Counted from the stretch's first letter, positions 15,359-26,018 are shown. The stretch: DNA of 40,435 nt from an uncultured Roseateles sp. (GCA_946480605.1 CAMLKW010000013.1:1-40435), one strand, 5' to 3'. The notes: a model not told the origin generated them from the sequence alone. A program made the numbers and translations.

Positions 15359-16815
15359 CACGCAAGGTCCGCCCCTACCTGTTCTACGACACCACGCAGT
15401 CGGTCTGCACCACCTGCCTGCGGCCCGTGGAGGCCAAGATCGTCATCAAGGACGACCGCGTCTACATGGACAAGTGGTGCCCGGCCCACGGCACCGAGCG
15501 CGTGCTGGTCAGCGACGACGCCGACTACTACCGCCTGTGCCGCGAGGTCTACGTGAAGCCACCCGAGATGCCGCAGCGCTTCGCCACGCCGATGAAGTAC
15601 GGCTGCCCCTACGACTGCGGCCTGTGCCCCGACCACATGCAGCACAGCTGCCTGTCGCTCATCGAGATCAGCGACCACTGCAACCTGCGCTGCCCCACCT
15701 GCTATGCGGGCTCCGGGCCCGAGCGGCTGACGCACCGCTCGATGGACGAGGTCATCGCGATGCTGGACGCCGTCGTCGCCAGCGAGGGCGAGGCCGATGT
15801 CGTGCAGATCTCCGGCGGCGAGCCCACGCTGCATCCGCAGTTCTTCGACATCCTCGATGCCGCCAAGGCCCGGCCCATCAAGCACCTGATGGTCAACACC
15901 AACGGGCTGCGCATCGCGCAGGACGCCGCCTTCGCCGAGCGGCTGGCGGCTTATGCGCCAGGGCTGGAGGTCTACCTGCAGTTCGACTCGCTGCGGCGCG
16001 AGGCGCTGATGGACCTGCGCGGCGCCGACCTGCGCCGGCCGCATGACGAGGCGCTGGCGCGGCTGGACGCTTTGGGCCTGTCCACCACGCTGGTGATGAC
16101 CGTCAAGCGCGGCGTCAACGACGACGAGATCGGCGACGTGATCCGCCACGCGCAGTCGTTCTCCTGCGTGCGCGGCGTGACGCTGCAGCCCATCCAGAAC
16201 GCCGGCCGCGTGGAGGCCTACGACGCGGCCAAACACCGGCTGACGGTCAGCGAGCTGCGCCGGCGCATCGCCTCTCAGTCAGGCGTGTTCACGCTGGCCG
16301 ACGTGCTGCCCGTGCCCTGCAACCCCGACACGCTGGCCATGGCCTACGCCTTGCGCGGGCCCGACGGCCTGGTGCCGCTGACCCGCCATCTGGACGCCGC
16401 CACGCTGCTGTCCGGCGACCGCAGCACCATCGTCTTCGAGGGCGACCCGGCGCTGAAGTCGGCGGTCTTCAAGCTGTTCTCGACCAACCACTCGCCCGAG
16501 GGCCAGGCCAACTGCCTGTCCGAGCTGCTGTGCTGCCTGCCCAAGATTGACGCGCCGCGCCTGAGCTATCGCGACGTGTTCCGCGTGTTGGTCGTGCAGT
16601 TCATGGACGCGCAGTCGCTGGACATCCGCGCGCTCAAAAAGAGCTGCATCCACATCGCCCGGCCCGACGGCCGCATGGTGCCGTTCGAGGCCTACAACCT
16701 GTTCTACCGGGACGAGCGCCAGACCGAGCTGGCCGCCATCCGCGCCGAGATCGACGCGCAGCGCGAGCGGCGACTGCAGGTCAGGCCGAAGGTGGCATCT
16801 CTCGTGCGCGCCTGA
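15355..16815 (+). CDS. Multi-cluster radical SAM enzyme of the MJ0619/tetraether-synthase type
   Basis: A 486-residue radical SAM protein. The N-terminus has a rubredoxin-like metal site (Cys18-x2-Cys21, then Cys42-x2-His45). A cysteine cluster follows (Cys84, Cys88, Cys91, Cys99), then the radical SAM motif CNLRCPTC (Cys109, 113, 116). The region LCPDHMQHSCLSLIEISDHC and the C-terminal cysteine-rich part (CLSELLCCLPK; KKSCIHIARPDGRMVPF; AYNLFYRD) match the MJ0619 family, whose archaeal members join lipid tails by carbon-carbon bonds (tetraether synthase) and whose bacterial relatives include membrane-spanning-lipid synthases. The lipid neighbours support a lipid substrate. The ATG overlaps the Lgt-like stop (ATGA). 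The exact reaction is not known. Confidence 0.85.
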   Translation: MTRKVRPYLFYDTTQSVCTTCLRPVEAKIVIKDDRVYMDKWCPAHGTERVLVSDDADYYRLCREVYVKPPEMPQRFATPMKYGCPYDCGLCPDHMQHSCLSLIEISDHCNLRCPTCYAGSGPERLTHRSMDEVIAMLDAVVASEGEADVVQISGGEPTLHPQFFDILDAAKARPIKHLMVNTNGLRIAQDAAFAERLAAYAPGLEVYLQFDSLRREALMDLRGADLRRPHDEALARLDALGLSTTLVMTVKRGVNDDEIGDVIRHAQSFSCVRGVTLQPIQNAGRVEAYDAAKHRLTVSELRRRIASQSGVFTLADVLPVPCNPDTLAMAYALRGPDGLVPLTRHLDAATLLSGDRSTIVFEGDPALKSAVFKLFSTNHSPEGQANCLSELLCCLPKIDAPRLSYRDVFRVLVVQFMDAQSLDIRALKKSCIHIARPDGRMVPFEAYNLFYRDERQTELAAIRAEIDAQRERRLQVRPKVASLVRA

Positions 16816-17290
16816 ACAGTCGCTTCAGGCGCAGCTTCATCGCCCGCGCCGTGCGCCACACCGCGCTGGCCCGCACCCAGGCCAGCAGCTCGGCCTTCCA
16901 GCCCGTCCAGCGCGCGTAGAGCTGCGCAAACCAGGCTAGCTGCATCAGCGCCGGCTGGATGAGCTGGAACAGCCAGGCCAGCAGCGCCGTGCCGAACAGC
17001 TTGGCCGCGATGATGACGCCCACGCCGAGCAACGCATGCCCCTCGGCCACCAGCCACACGGCGGCGAGCTTGATCGGCAGGATCAGCAGGCTGGGCAGCA
17101 CCAGCACGGCCAAGGCCCAGCGCGGCGGCAGCCGCCGCAGCAGCGCTTCGAACTGGCGGATGAGCGGCAGCCTGGCGATCAGCGCAAAGGCGCGCCGCAG
17201 CGGCTCCCAGCCCCATTCCTCGAACAGGATGAGCAACGCCAGGATGACGCGGACCAGCCAGCGCAGCGGGGCAAGTGGCGATGTGATCAC
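16781..17290 (-). CDS. Hypothetical membrane protein (169 aa)
   Basis: A protein with predicted hydrophobic segments near residues 10-25, 55-80 and 88-118, and an arginine-rich C-terminus (KLRLKRLFRRARE). The N-terminal portion resembles other small betaproteobacterial membrane proteins, but I cannot name a family. The start is a GTG with no obvious Shine-Dalgarno sequence. Its 3' end overlaps the end of the radical SAM gene by 35 bases, tail to tail, so the two transcripts are convergent. Confidence 0.72.
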   Translation of the reverse strand: MITSPLAPLRWLVRVILALLILFEEWGWEPLRRAFALIARLPLIRQFEALLRRLPPRWALAVLVLPSLLILPIKLAAVWLVAEGHALLGVGVIIAAKLFGTALLAWLFQLIQPALMQLAWFAQLYARWTGWKAELLAWVRASAVWRTARAMKLRLKRLFRRAREMPPSA

Positions 17291-17331
17291 TCAGTCAACC
17301 GGTCTTGAAACCAGCAACTGCCGTGCTGCAT

Positions 17332-18159
17332 TCAACTTCCGCTGCCAATAACGCGAGCCCGGAAGTCAGCGTCATTGCGCGCGCTCCAGCGCATGACGCT
17401 AGTGCTGTAGCTTTGGAGAATGGCAATGGACTGTTCACTCACCGACCGCGTCGTTCGCAATGCTGGTTCGGAATCCTCTTCCAATGCATCGGGTAGCTGG
17501 ATGTCATTGAGCAACGCCACTCGTTCAGCTGCCGGGCGGGTTTCCTTCAGCTCCATCCAACCAAAGGACGCCAGCTTGGCAGCTTGAACACTCGGACTTG
17601 CGAGCAACTTCAGCAAACGCTCACGCCCTTTGCCGAGCGAGATAACGAAGTCCATGGGGTGGTCCACCGTTCGACCCGGCAGGGGCACATTCGCAACATA
17701 GTGAACATCGTTCTCATCGAGGAACTCCTTCACGAGTCCAAAGAAGTCCCCCAAGCTTCGCGGCGTGGCCGCCATCCACAAATCATTGAGCCGACTGATC
17801 GCCGTGAGCAAAAAATGAGCGCGCTGCGGAAGGCTATCGGGGGTCACCGACGTCATCAAACGAGCGCCGTCGAACCGAACACCGCAGCCAGCAATTGCAT
17901 GTTCAATGATCGCCTTGCGGCGCTCAGAGCGCTCTATCGGCACTCCCAAATCAAGCAAATGCTCGACCGTCTTGCCACCATCGTGCAGTAGTAGCTCAGC
18001 ACCCGTGTTGTCGAGGTACACCTCTATGCCATCGTGGAACGGATCCAGAAAGGGCGTACTCAACACTTGAGACTGCCCTCGCGCGACAGTCACCATCCGG
18101 TCTCGCAGCCATGCCAGATACTCGCGCGCAAGGTCCGGCGACTTGGCCAACGCACTCAT
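17332..18159 (-). CDS. DUF1828/DUF1829 domain-containing protein
   Basis: A 275-residue soluble protein. Residues about 35-105 match DUF1828 (DGIEVYLDNTGAELLLHDGG, then CGVRFDGARLM), and the C-terminal half fits DUF1829 (HYVANVPLPGRTVDHPMDF, then a helical end). Function unknown; the family is scattered in phages, plasmids and genomic islands. The ATG at 18159 overlaps the stop of the upstream DUF6978-like gene (ATGA), so the two form a translationally coupled pair. Codon use is less GC-rich than in the flanking core genes, a sign of acquisition. Confidence 0.8.
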   Translation of the reverse strand: MSALAKSPDLAREYLAWLRDRMVTVARGQSQVLSTPFLDPFHDGIEVYLDNTGAELLLHDGGKTVEHLLDLGVPIERSERRKAIIEHAIAGCGVRFDGARLMTSVTPDSLPQRAHFLLTAISRLNDLWMAATPRSLGDFFGLVKEFLDENDVHYVANVPLPGRTVDHPMDFVISLGKGRERLLKLLASPSVQAAKLASFGWMELKETRPAAERVALLNDIQLPDALEEDSEPALRTTRSVSEQSIAILQSYSTSVMRWSARNDADFRARVIGSGS

Positions 18160-18572
18160 AACAGAGCCTCGGTGAGACCGGCCGGGAAGCGGACCCGGAT
18201 GATTTCCAGGAAGCGGCAAAGGGTATCCATTGGACGACCTACGTCATACCAGTCAATAGCCTCCGCCCAAGCCAGGCCATGCCCCTCTCGAAACACATGT
18301 AGGTGCGGTCCTCGCAGAACGGTCCCGTCAGGGTTAATGTGTTGCGCCGCGTTGTCGATACGAGCTAGGCCGAAATGTCGGTCCCGCGTTCTGAGTTGCG
18401 CTGTGATTTCGTGAGCGTTGCGCTTGAAGGACAGCAAGAACTCCAAATTCCGATCTGTCACGGAGACCACCAGTTCTTCCTGCCGTCGATCCTCGTGCCA
18501 AGTCACGCATTCGCGAGCGACGGCTTCCTTGGCCAACTCCAGCAATTGCTGCACGCGTTGAGCAGTCAACAT
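18156..18572 (-). CDS. DUF6978-like protein, partner of the DUF1828/1829 gene
   Basis: A 138-residue protein starting MLTAQRVQQLLELAKEAV. A GGGAG precedes the ATG at 18572; the longer frame adds residues of poor character. It has an alpha/beta look: LVVSVTDRNLEFLLSFKRN, TRDRHFGLARID, RGPHLHVFREGH. The last is reminiscent of DUF6978 proteins, which occur beside DUF1828 genes. The function is unknown. Base composition matches its partner and differs from the core around it. Confidence 0.72.
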   Translation of the reverse strand: MLTAQRVQQLLELAKEAVARECVTWHEDRRQEELVVSVTDRNLEFLLSFKRNAHEITAQLRTRDRHFGLARIDNAAQHINPDGTVLRGPHLHVFREGHGLAWAEAIDWYDVGRPMDTLCRFLEIIRVRFPAGLTEALL

Positions 18573-18668
18573 GCTCTTCTCCCTGTTGCTGGCCAATATA
18601 GCGCGCGACAGAGTTTGACGCGCCAATTGCCTACATGCTTGAGCTGCCGATGTAAGCCGCGATAGTCG

Positions 18669-20599
<1,931 letters not shown>

Positions 20600-20628
20600 C
20601 ACCGCGGCGCGATCGCGACAATCGCGCC

Positions 20629-21234
20629 ATGCCCCTGACCCTCGCCGCCCCCGCCCAGCATGAGCTGGTCGTCAAGAAGAGCCGCTTCCTGGGCTGCGTG
20701 GAGCCCTGCGCCGACCGCACCGCGGCGCAGGCTCGCGTGGCGCAGTTGCGCGAGCAGCATCCGGGCGCAGCCCATGTCTGCTGGGCGCTGCTGGCCGGCG
20801 GCCACTCCGCCGCCAACGACGACGGCGAGCCCGGCGGCACCGCCGGCCGGCCCATGCTGGACGTGCTGCGCCACCAGGGCCTGGACGGCGTGCTGGCCAC
20901 GGCCGTGCGCTACTGGGGCGGCGTCAAGCTGGGCGCCGGCGGCCTGGTGCGCGCCTACACCGACTGCATCGCGCAGGCGCTGCTGACGGCCGACAAGGTC
21001 GAGCGCGTGGCCCAGGTGGAACTGGGCTGCGAGCTGCCCTATGAGCTGGAGGGGCGCCTGCGGCGGCTGGCCGACCAGCATGGCGCCGTGCTGGCGGACG
21101 TGCGGCATGAGGCACGCGTGCACATGCGCTTCTCACTGCCCGTCACGGCCCGCGAGGCGTTCACGGCCGCGGTGGATGAGGCGGCTCAGGGGCGCGTGGG
21201 CTGGGTGCGCGACAGCAGCATCGCATCCCCATAG
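20629..21234 (+). CDS. YigZ/IMPACT family protein
   Basis: A 201-residue protein with the family signature [42 protein letters not shown] and [20 protein letters not shown]. Members are thought to act in translation-related or nucleic-acid-binding functions, with IMPACT modulating eIF2-kinase signalling in eukaryotes; the bacterial role is unclear. The 3' end overlaps the convergent queA gene by 49 bases. Confidence 0.93.
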   Translation: MPLTLAAPAQHELVVKKSRFLGCVEPCADRTAAQARVAQLREQHPGAAHVCWALLAGGHSAANDDGEPGGTAGRPMLDVLRHQGLDGVLATAVRYWGGVKLGAGGLVRAYTDCIAQALLTADKVERVAQVELGCELPYELEGRLRRLADQHGAVLADVRHEARVHMRFSLPVTAREAFTAAVDEAAQGRVGWVRDSSIASP

Positions 21235-22250
21235 CTGAAGAACCGGTAGCGCTGCGCGATTGCATGGCGGTAGAGCGCCATGATGCGGTCGTAGCCCGCA
21301 AACGCGCTGACCAGCATCATCAGCGTGCTCTTGGGCAGGTGGAAGTTGGTGACGAGCCGGTCCACCACGCGGAACTCGAAGCCCGGCGTGATGAAGATGT
21401 CGGTCTCACTGGAACCGGCCGCCAGCGCGCCGCCGCGGGCCGCGGATTCCAGCGCGCGCAACGTCGTCGTGCCCACGGCCACCACGCGGCCGCCGCGCGC
21501 GCGGCAGGCGGCAATGGCATCCACCGTCGCCTGCGGCACGTCGAACCACTCGCTGTGCATCTTGTGGTCGGCAATCCGCTCCACGCGCACCGGCTGGAAG
21601 GTGCCAGCGCCCACATGCAGCGTCACATGGGCCTGCTCGACGCCGCGCTCGGCCAGGCGCGCCAGCAGCGCCTCGTCGAAGTGCAGCGCCGCCGTCGGTG
21701 CGGCCACGGCACCAGGCTCCTTGGCGAACACGGTCTGGTAGCGGCGCACGTCGTCCTCGCCGTCGGCATGCTCGATGTAGGGCGGCAGCGGCACGTGGCC
21801 ATGCGCCTCCAGCAGCGCGAACGGGTCGCCGTCCAGGCGCAGGTGGAACATGCCGTTGTCGGGCCCGCAGCGGCCCAGCACCTCGGCGTCGAAGGCATCG
21901 GCAAAGCGCACGCGGCTGCCTGACTTGGGGCTCTTGCTGGCGCGCATGTGCGCCCAGACCTCGCGCGTGCCGGGCAGCACGCGCTCGACCAATGCCTCCA
22001 CCGAGCCGCCGCTGGCCTTGAAGCCGAACAGCCGCGCCTTGATGACGCGGGTGTTGTTGAACACCAGCAGGTCGCCGGGCTGAAGCAGCTCGGGCAGTTC
22101 GCGAAACACGCGGTCCACGGGCAATGCCGCCGAGGCATCCAGGAGCCGCGACGCGGTGCGCTCCGCGGCGGGATGCTGGGCGATCAACTCGGGGGGAAGC
22201 TCGAAATCGAAATCGGCGACCGTGTGGGTCGCAGCGGCGGGCGCTTGCAT
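21186..22250 (-). CDS. queA: S-adenosylmethionine:tRNA ribosyltransferase-isomerase
   Basis: A 354-residue protein matching QueA throughout: [64 protein letters not shown] and [19 protein letters not shown]. QueA transfers the ribosyl part of S-adenosylmethionine to preQ1-modified tRNA, giving epoxyqueuosine. ATG at 22250 is the first sensible start. It is tail to tail with the YigZ gene. With tgt upstream on the same strand direction it completes two steps of queuosine synthesis here. Confidence 0.97.
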   Translation of the reverse strand: MQAPAAATHTVADFDFELPPELIAQHPAAERTASRLLDASAALPVDRVFRELPELLQPGDLLVFNNTRVIKARLFGFKASGGSVEALVERVLPGTREVWAHMRASKSPKSGSRVRFADAFDAEVLGRCGPDNGMFHLRLDGDPFALLEAHGHVPLPPYIEHADGEDDVRRYQTVFAKEPGAVAAPTAALHFDEALLARLAERGVEQAHVTLHVGAGTFQPVRVERIADHKMHSEWFDVPQATVDAIAACRARGGRVVAVGTTTLRALESAARGGALAAGSSETDIFITPGFEFRVVDRLVTNFHLPKSTLMMLVSAFAGYDRIMALYRHAIAQRYRFFSYGDAMLLSRTQPTRP

Positions 22251-22375
22251 CGTCAGATTGAGGGCCGGACAGACCCGTGCCAATGAAGGGGCGCGAATTC
22301 TCCCATCGCCCACCCTTGACCCAACGCAAGGCAGCGCCGGCCGTGCGCTGCCAGCATGACGTTCAGGAGGTTCCC

Positions 22376-22738
22376 ATGACGACTGCCCTGACACCCGGCC
22401 AGCACGCCTGGCTGGAAAGCGAGCTGCGCCTGGCGCGCCAGCGCACGCTGGCCGCGCTGCAGGCCCAACGTGGCGGCAGCGACCGCCTGACCCATGCCGC
22501 CACGCTGCTGGAAGACGACCCGCAGGAGCACGAACCCGAGCGCGAACTGGACCAGGCCCGCGACGCCCACCTGCTGGCCGAGCTGCAGGCCATCGACGAT
22601 GCACTGCAGCGCCTGAAGACGCCCGGCTACGGGCGCTGCATGGATTGCGACGCCGCCATCCCCTTCGACCGCCTGCAGCGCCTGCCGCAGGCGCTGCGCT
22701 GCGTCGACTGCCAATCCGCCGCCGAAGCCGCCCGCTGA
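22376..22738 (+). CDS. DksA/TraR-type C4 zinc-finger protein
   Basis: A 120-residue protein: a coiled-coil helical hairpin (residues about 8-80, acidic tip [14 protein letters not shown]) followed by a zinc finger CMDC-x17-CVDC-like arrangement ([12 protein letters not shown], then RCVDCQ). DksA-type proteins bind the secondary channel of RNA polymerase. A perfect AGGAGG precedes the ATG. The next gene starts 20 bases downstream, so they are probably co-transcribed. It is a short paralogue, not the housekeeping DksA. Confidence 0.88.
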   Translation: MTTALTPGQHAWLESELRLARQRTLAALQAQRGGSDRLTHAATLLEDDPQEHEPERELDQARDAHLLAELQAIDDALQRLKTPGYGRCMDCDAAIPFDRLQRLPQALRCVDCQSAAEAAR

Positions 22739-22757
22739 CCCCCTGCCGGAGTACCCC

Positions 22758-23126
22758 ATGTTCCATGCCGTCGTCTATCTGGACCACCATCACGCCAAGG
22801 TGCTGCATTTCGATGCCCACCAGGCCCATGAGGCCCACATCGCGCCGCATGACCGGCGCGCCCACGGGCATGATGCACACGCCGACCACGCGTTGTTCGA
22901 GGCCGTCTGCCAGGCCGTGCAGGACACCCGTGAGGTGCTGGTGACCGGATCGCACCCGGTCATCGGCCAGTTGCGCCACTACATCGAGGCCCACCGTCCG
23001 CAGCTGGTACCGCGCATCGCCGACTACCGGCCCGCCGCCGAACTGAGCCAGGGCCAGATGCTGGCCCTGGCGCGGCAGTTCTTCATCAGCTACGACCGCA
23101 TGGCCGGCGTACCGACGTCGGGCTGA
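22758..23126 (+). CDS. Translational-machinery-like protein (eRF1/host-attachment-like fold)
   Basis: A 122-residue histidine-rich protein opening [19 protein letters not shown] and ending [15 protein letters not shown]. The pattern matches a betaproteobacterial family annotated as translational machinery proteins, with a fold related to bacterial eRF1-domain proteins. GGAG stands before the ATG, and the DksA-like gene is 20 bases upstream. A stress or ribosome-associated role would fit both neighbours; this is inference. Confidence 0.65.
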   Translation: MFHAVVYLDHHHAKVLHFDAHQAHEAHIAPHDRRAHGHDAHADHALFEAVCQAVQDTREVLVTGSHPVIGQLRHYIEAHRPQLVPRIADYRPAAELSQGQMLALARQFFISYDRMAGVPTSG

Positions 23127-23271
23127 GGGCCGGCCACGAGCCGGGGCTGGCCGTGCGGTATTGCACGCCCGCGCGTCCGTCATGGCCAGCGTTGTCAGCG
23201 AAGGGTCACGGGGCAATGGTGGGATACGCCGTCGCCGCGCGCCGCCGGCACTCCCACTGCCCCCCCGCCCC

Positions 23272-24011
23272 GTGAAGCGTCGCGCCTGTCTCGCCCTGCC
23301 CCTCCTGCTCGCCAGCGCAGCCGCGCCGACGCAAGCCGCAGCGCCGCCCGCCGCGCTGCTGGGCATCACCGAGAACCTGCCGCCGCTGAACTACCAGGAC
23401 GAACAAGGCCCGCAAGGCTTCAGCGTCGAGCTGCTGCGCCTGATGGCGGCGCACGCCGGCCTGAGCCTGGAGCTGCGCGTGCTGCCCTGGGCCCGCGCGG
23501 TGCAGATGGCCGAGTCCCACGCGCACAGCGTGCTGTTCTCGCTGACGCGCACGCCCGAGCGCGAGGCGCAGTTCCAGTGGGTGGGGCCCATCGCCCAGCG
23601 CCGCATCCTCATCTACCGGCTGGCCAGCCGCGACGATCTGAAGCTGCAGCAGCTCGACGAGCTGGACGGAGCGCGCATCGGCGTGGTGCGCGACTCGGCC
23701 GCCGACCGCAGCCTGCAGGCCGCCGGCCTGCGCCCGGGCATCGAGCTGGAGCAGGGGCTGGACGACGCCACCAACATGCGCAAGCTGCTCGCCGGCCGCA
23801 TGGAGTACATCACCCTGCTGGACTGGGCCGCGGCCTGGAACCTGCGCCAGCTGCAGCTGCCCTACGGCACGCTGCGGCCCGTGCTGGAGCAGGACACGGC
23901 GCGCAGCTATTTCTACGGCCTGCGACCCGACGCCGCCGCCTGCAGGCGGCGCTGGACCGGCTCAAGCGCGACGGGCGCTATGAACGGCTGCGGCTGCGCT
24001 ACTTTCGCTAG
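23272..24011 (+). pseudogene. Solute-binding protein family 3-like gene with a 3' frameshift
   Basis: The GTG at 23272 starts a signal peptide ([15 protein letters not shown]) and a family 3 binding-protein domain ([55 protein letters not shown]). Near 23,930-23,945 the reading frame changes: the opened frame becomes an Arg/Cys-rich tail that runs to 24045 inside the palindromic element. Another frame supplies the expected end (LQAALDRLKRDGRYERLRL, then RYFR and TAG at 24009-24011). The shift equals one missing base in a GCC-rich stretch. It may be a real disabling or length-changing mutation, or a sequencing error. Only the last 30 or so residues are affected. Confidence 0.75.
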
Positions 24012-24278
24012 GGCCTTTTCACACGACGGGAGCAGGTCGCGTTGAGGCCAGAAAGCCCGCGAGCAAGGCGCAAAGCGCAGCCGGGTTGAACACCCGGCGA
24101 GCATTTGCAACGCCGCGCGCGGGCTTTCTGGCCTCAACCCGAAGGGAAGGCCATCCGCCAGGGGCCACTCGGCGTTGCACCGCTTGCCCGCATATCAATG
24201 CGGGCAAGCGGTGCGCCTTGATTGGCCCCTGGCGGATGGCCTTCGCGGCCTACTTCCGTCGTGTGAAAAGGCCCTAGC
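24007..24278. repeat. 272-bp nested palindromic element with 23-bp terminal inverted repeats
   Basis: The ends (24007-24029 and 24256-24278) are a perfect 23-bp inverted repeat. Inside are a perfect 21-bp pair (24041-24061 with 24118-24138), a perfect 22-bp pair (24146-24167 with 24223-24244), and a perfect 17-bp hairpin with a 4-base loop (24177-24193, 24198-24214). Small hairpins at 24068-24078 (GCGC-aaa-GCGC) and 24080-24098 (GCCGGGT-tgaac-ACCCGGC) sit in the first inner arm. The whole could fold into a branched, almost fully paired structure. CTAG lies symmetrically at both ends, so the TAG of the upstream gene (24009-24011) and of the downstream convergent gene (24276-24274) are mirror copies. 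A miniature mobile element, or a bidirectional terminator, are both possible; no transposase is present. Confidence 0.88.
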
Positions 24279-25119
24279 CCGCCAGCTGCTGGTGAACCCG
24301 CTGCGCCAGCGGCTGCAGCTCGGTGGCCGGCTGTGCGCTGAGGGCGTAGCCGAAGTCGCCGTCGGTCCAGTACAGCGTGGTGCGGCCGTCCTGCTGCAGC
24401 AGCCGGAACGCCGTGCCCGCGGGCGCGGCACCGGGTGCGAACACGGCCATGTACAGGGTCAGCCGGTCACCGTCGGCGTTCTCGTACATGAACTGCGCGC
24501 GCGCGCTGCCGGCGCCGGACGCACCGGAGTCGCCCGGCAGCAGCCGCCCGCCGAGCAGCGCATAGCCGCGGTCGCTCAGCACCGGCACCTTCAGCGGCCG
24601 CCCCAGGCGCTTGCTCAACCATTGCACGAGGTGCGCCTGCTCGGCGGCCGACACCTCCACCGGGTGCCGCTTCTCGGCGCTGTAGACGGCGAAGGCCACG
24701 CCGGCCTCGCGGGCAAACTCAGGCACGCTCGCGGCGCGGCCGGCCGCCGCCTGCGCAGGCCAGGCCGGCATGCCGGCGTCATGGCGGCCCCATTGGTAGC
24801 CGCCGGCCAGGCCCAGCGCGACCAGCAGTGCCGCGGCCAGCGCCTGCGGCAGCGCCAGCCGCCAGCGTCGGCCGGCCGCGGCGCGCCGCACGATGCCGCT
24901 CAGCTCGGGCGGCGTCTCGTCCAGCGGCCAGTCGCGGGCCAGGCCGCGCAGCGCCAGGCGCTGCGCCTGCCACTGAGCGACGCGCGCCGCCGCCGCCGGG
25001 TCGCTGCCAAGCCGCTCCAGCACGGCCACGCGCTGCTCCAGCGGCAGTTGCCCGTCGACGAAGGCATGCAGCTGCGCCTCGTCCGGCGGCAGCGGCTGGG
25101 GATGGGGGTCTTGGCTCAT
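24274..25119 (-). CDS. Anti-sigma factor (membrane-anchored, zinc-less type)
   Basis: A 281-residue protein. The cytoplasmic N-terminus (EAQLHAFVDGQLPLEQRVAV) has the anti-sigma helix pattern without the HxxxCxxC zinc motif. One membrane segment lies at about 88-108 (LALPQALAAALLVALGLAGG), followed by a periplasmic domain. The ATG overlaps the stop of the ECF sigma gene (ATGA), the usual sigma/anti-sigma coupling. Its TAG stop lies in the terminal repeat of the palindromic element, so its C-terminus may have been set by that insertion. Confidence 0.85.
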   Translation of the reverse strand: MSQDPHPQPLPPDEAQLHAFVDGQLPLEQRVAVLERLGSDPAAAARVAQWQAQRLALRGLARDWPLDETPPELSGIVRRAAAGRRWRLALPQALAAALLVALGLAGGYQWGRHDAGMPAWPAQAAAGRAASVPEFAREAGVAFAVYSAEKRHPVEVSAAEQAHLVQWLSKRLGRPLKVPVLSDRGYALLGGRLLPGDSGASGAGSARAQFMYENADGDRLTLYMAVFAPGAAPAGTAFRLLQQDGRTTLYWTDGDFGYALSAQPATELQPLAQRVHQQLAG

Positions 25120-25631
25120 CGCTTCATCCGCGCCAGGTTCACGATCTGCGCGCCCGCGGGCGGGGCGGCGGGCGCAAGCCGTTGCCGCAGGGCCTCGCGC
25201 CCGCGGTGCAGGCGCGACATGACGGTGCCGATGGGCACGCCCAGGATTCCGGCGGCTTCGGCATAGGTGTACTCCTCCACCGTCACCAGCAGCAGCACCG
25301 CGCGCTGGCCGGCGGGCAAGGCCGCCAGCGCCTGCTCCAGATCCAGCCGCTCGTCGGCCGGCACCGCGCCGTCGGCGCGGTCGGGCTGCTCGTCCAGCGG
25401 CGCATGGCCGTCGTCCAGGTGCCAGTCGCGCAGCTGGTTGAGGTGCAGGTTGTGCATGATGGACAGCACCCAGGGCCGCAGCGACGTGCCCGGGCGCCAC
25501 AGACTCCACTTGCGGCAGGCCCGCTCCAGCGTGTCCTGCACGAGGTCGTCGGCCCGCGTGGCGTCGCCGGTCAGCAGCCGCGCATACCGGCGCAGGGCCG
25601 GTATGTGGGCGAGCAGCTGTTCGACGGACAC
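25116..25631 (-). CDS. ECF-type RNA polymerase sigma factor
   Basis: A 171-residue sigma-70 family ECF protein. Region 2 spans about residues 10-75 (YARLLTGDATRADDLVQDTL, RPWVLSIMHNLHLNQLRD). Region 4 spans about 98-150 ([46 protein letters not shown]). GTG start at 25631, 15 bases after the lipoprotein stop. The gene order lipoprotein, sigma, anti-sigma suggests an operon controlled by this sigma factor. Confidence 0.95.
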   Translation of the reverse strand: MSVEQLLAHIPALRRYARLLTGDATRADDLVQDTLERACRKWSLWRPGTSLRPWVLSIMHNLHLNQLRDWHLDDGHAPLDEQPDRADGAVPADERLDLEQALAALPAGQRAVLLLVTVEEYTYAEAAGILGVPIGTVMSRLHRGREALRQRLAPAAPPAGAQIVNLARMKR

Positions 25632-25646
25632 GCCGGGCCTGAGCTG

Positions 25647-26018
25647 TCAGGGCCGGGCCAGCTGCCAGACCTTGTTGAAGCCGTCGCCGCTGCGGTCGCC
25701 GGGCTTCTGGTCCTTGACCCAGAAGTACAGCGGCTTGCCCTTGTAGGCCCACTGGCGGCTGCCGTCGTCGCGCGTGACGACGCTCCAGTCGCCGCGCGCC
25801 GAGGCATCGGCCGCGGCCGTCAGCGGCGGCCAGTTGGCGGCGCAGGGGCCATTGCAGACGCTCTTGCCGCTGCCGGCGGCGTCCTTGTCGAAGGTGTAGA
25901 GCGTCATGCCGTTGGCGCCCACGAGGGCGCCGTTGCTGGCGGTGGCCGGCGCCGGCGGTGCGGAGGCACAGGCGCCCAGCAGGAGGGCGGCGGCCAGCGG
26001 GAGGAGGCGGAGCTGCAT
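25647..26018 (-). CDS. Lipoprotein with secreted-repeat domain (COG4315-like)
   Basis: A 123-residue lipoprotein: signal peptide MQLRLLPLAAALLLGAC with lipobox LGAC. The mature part matches the secreted repeat family (GANGMTLYTFDKDAAGSGKS, CNGPCAANWPPL, WAYKGKPLYFWVKDQKPGD). The family has no firm biochemical role. It is the first gene of the sigma/anti-sigma operon and a likely regulon member. ATG at 26018 chosen because it opens the signal peptide. Confidence 0.9.
   Translation of the reverse strand: MQLRLLPLAAALLLGACASAPPAPATASNGALVGANGMTLYTFDKDAAGSGKSVCNGPCAANWPPLTAAADASARGDWSVVTRDDGSRQWAYKGKPLYFWVKDQKPGDRSGDGFNKVWQLARP

Noticed and set aside
24007..24278. CRISPR-like or integron attC site reading of the nested palindromes
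   Set aside because: No repeat/spacer periodicity and no attC core sites (RYYYAAC/GTTRRRY pairs in the right places); the layout is a single nested structure.
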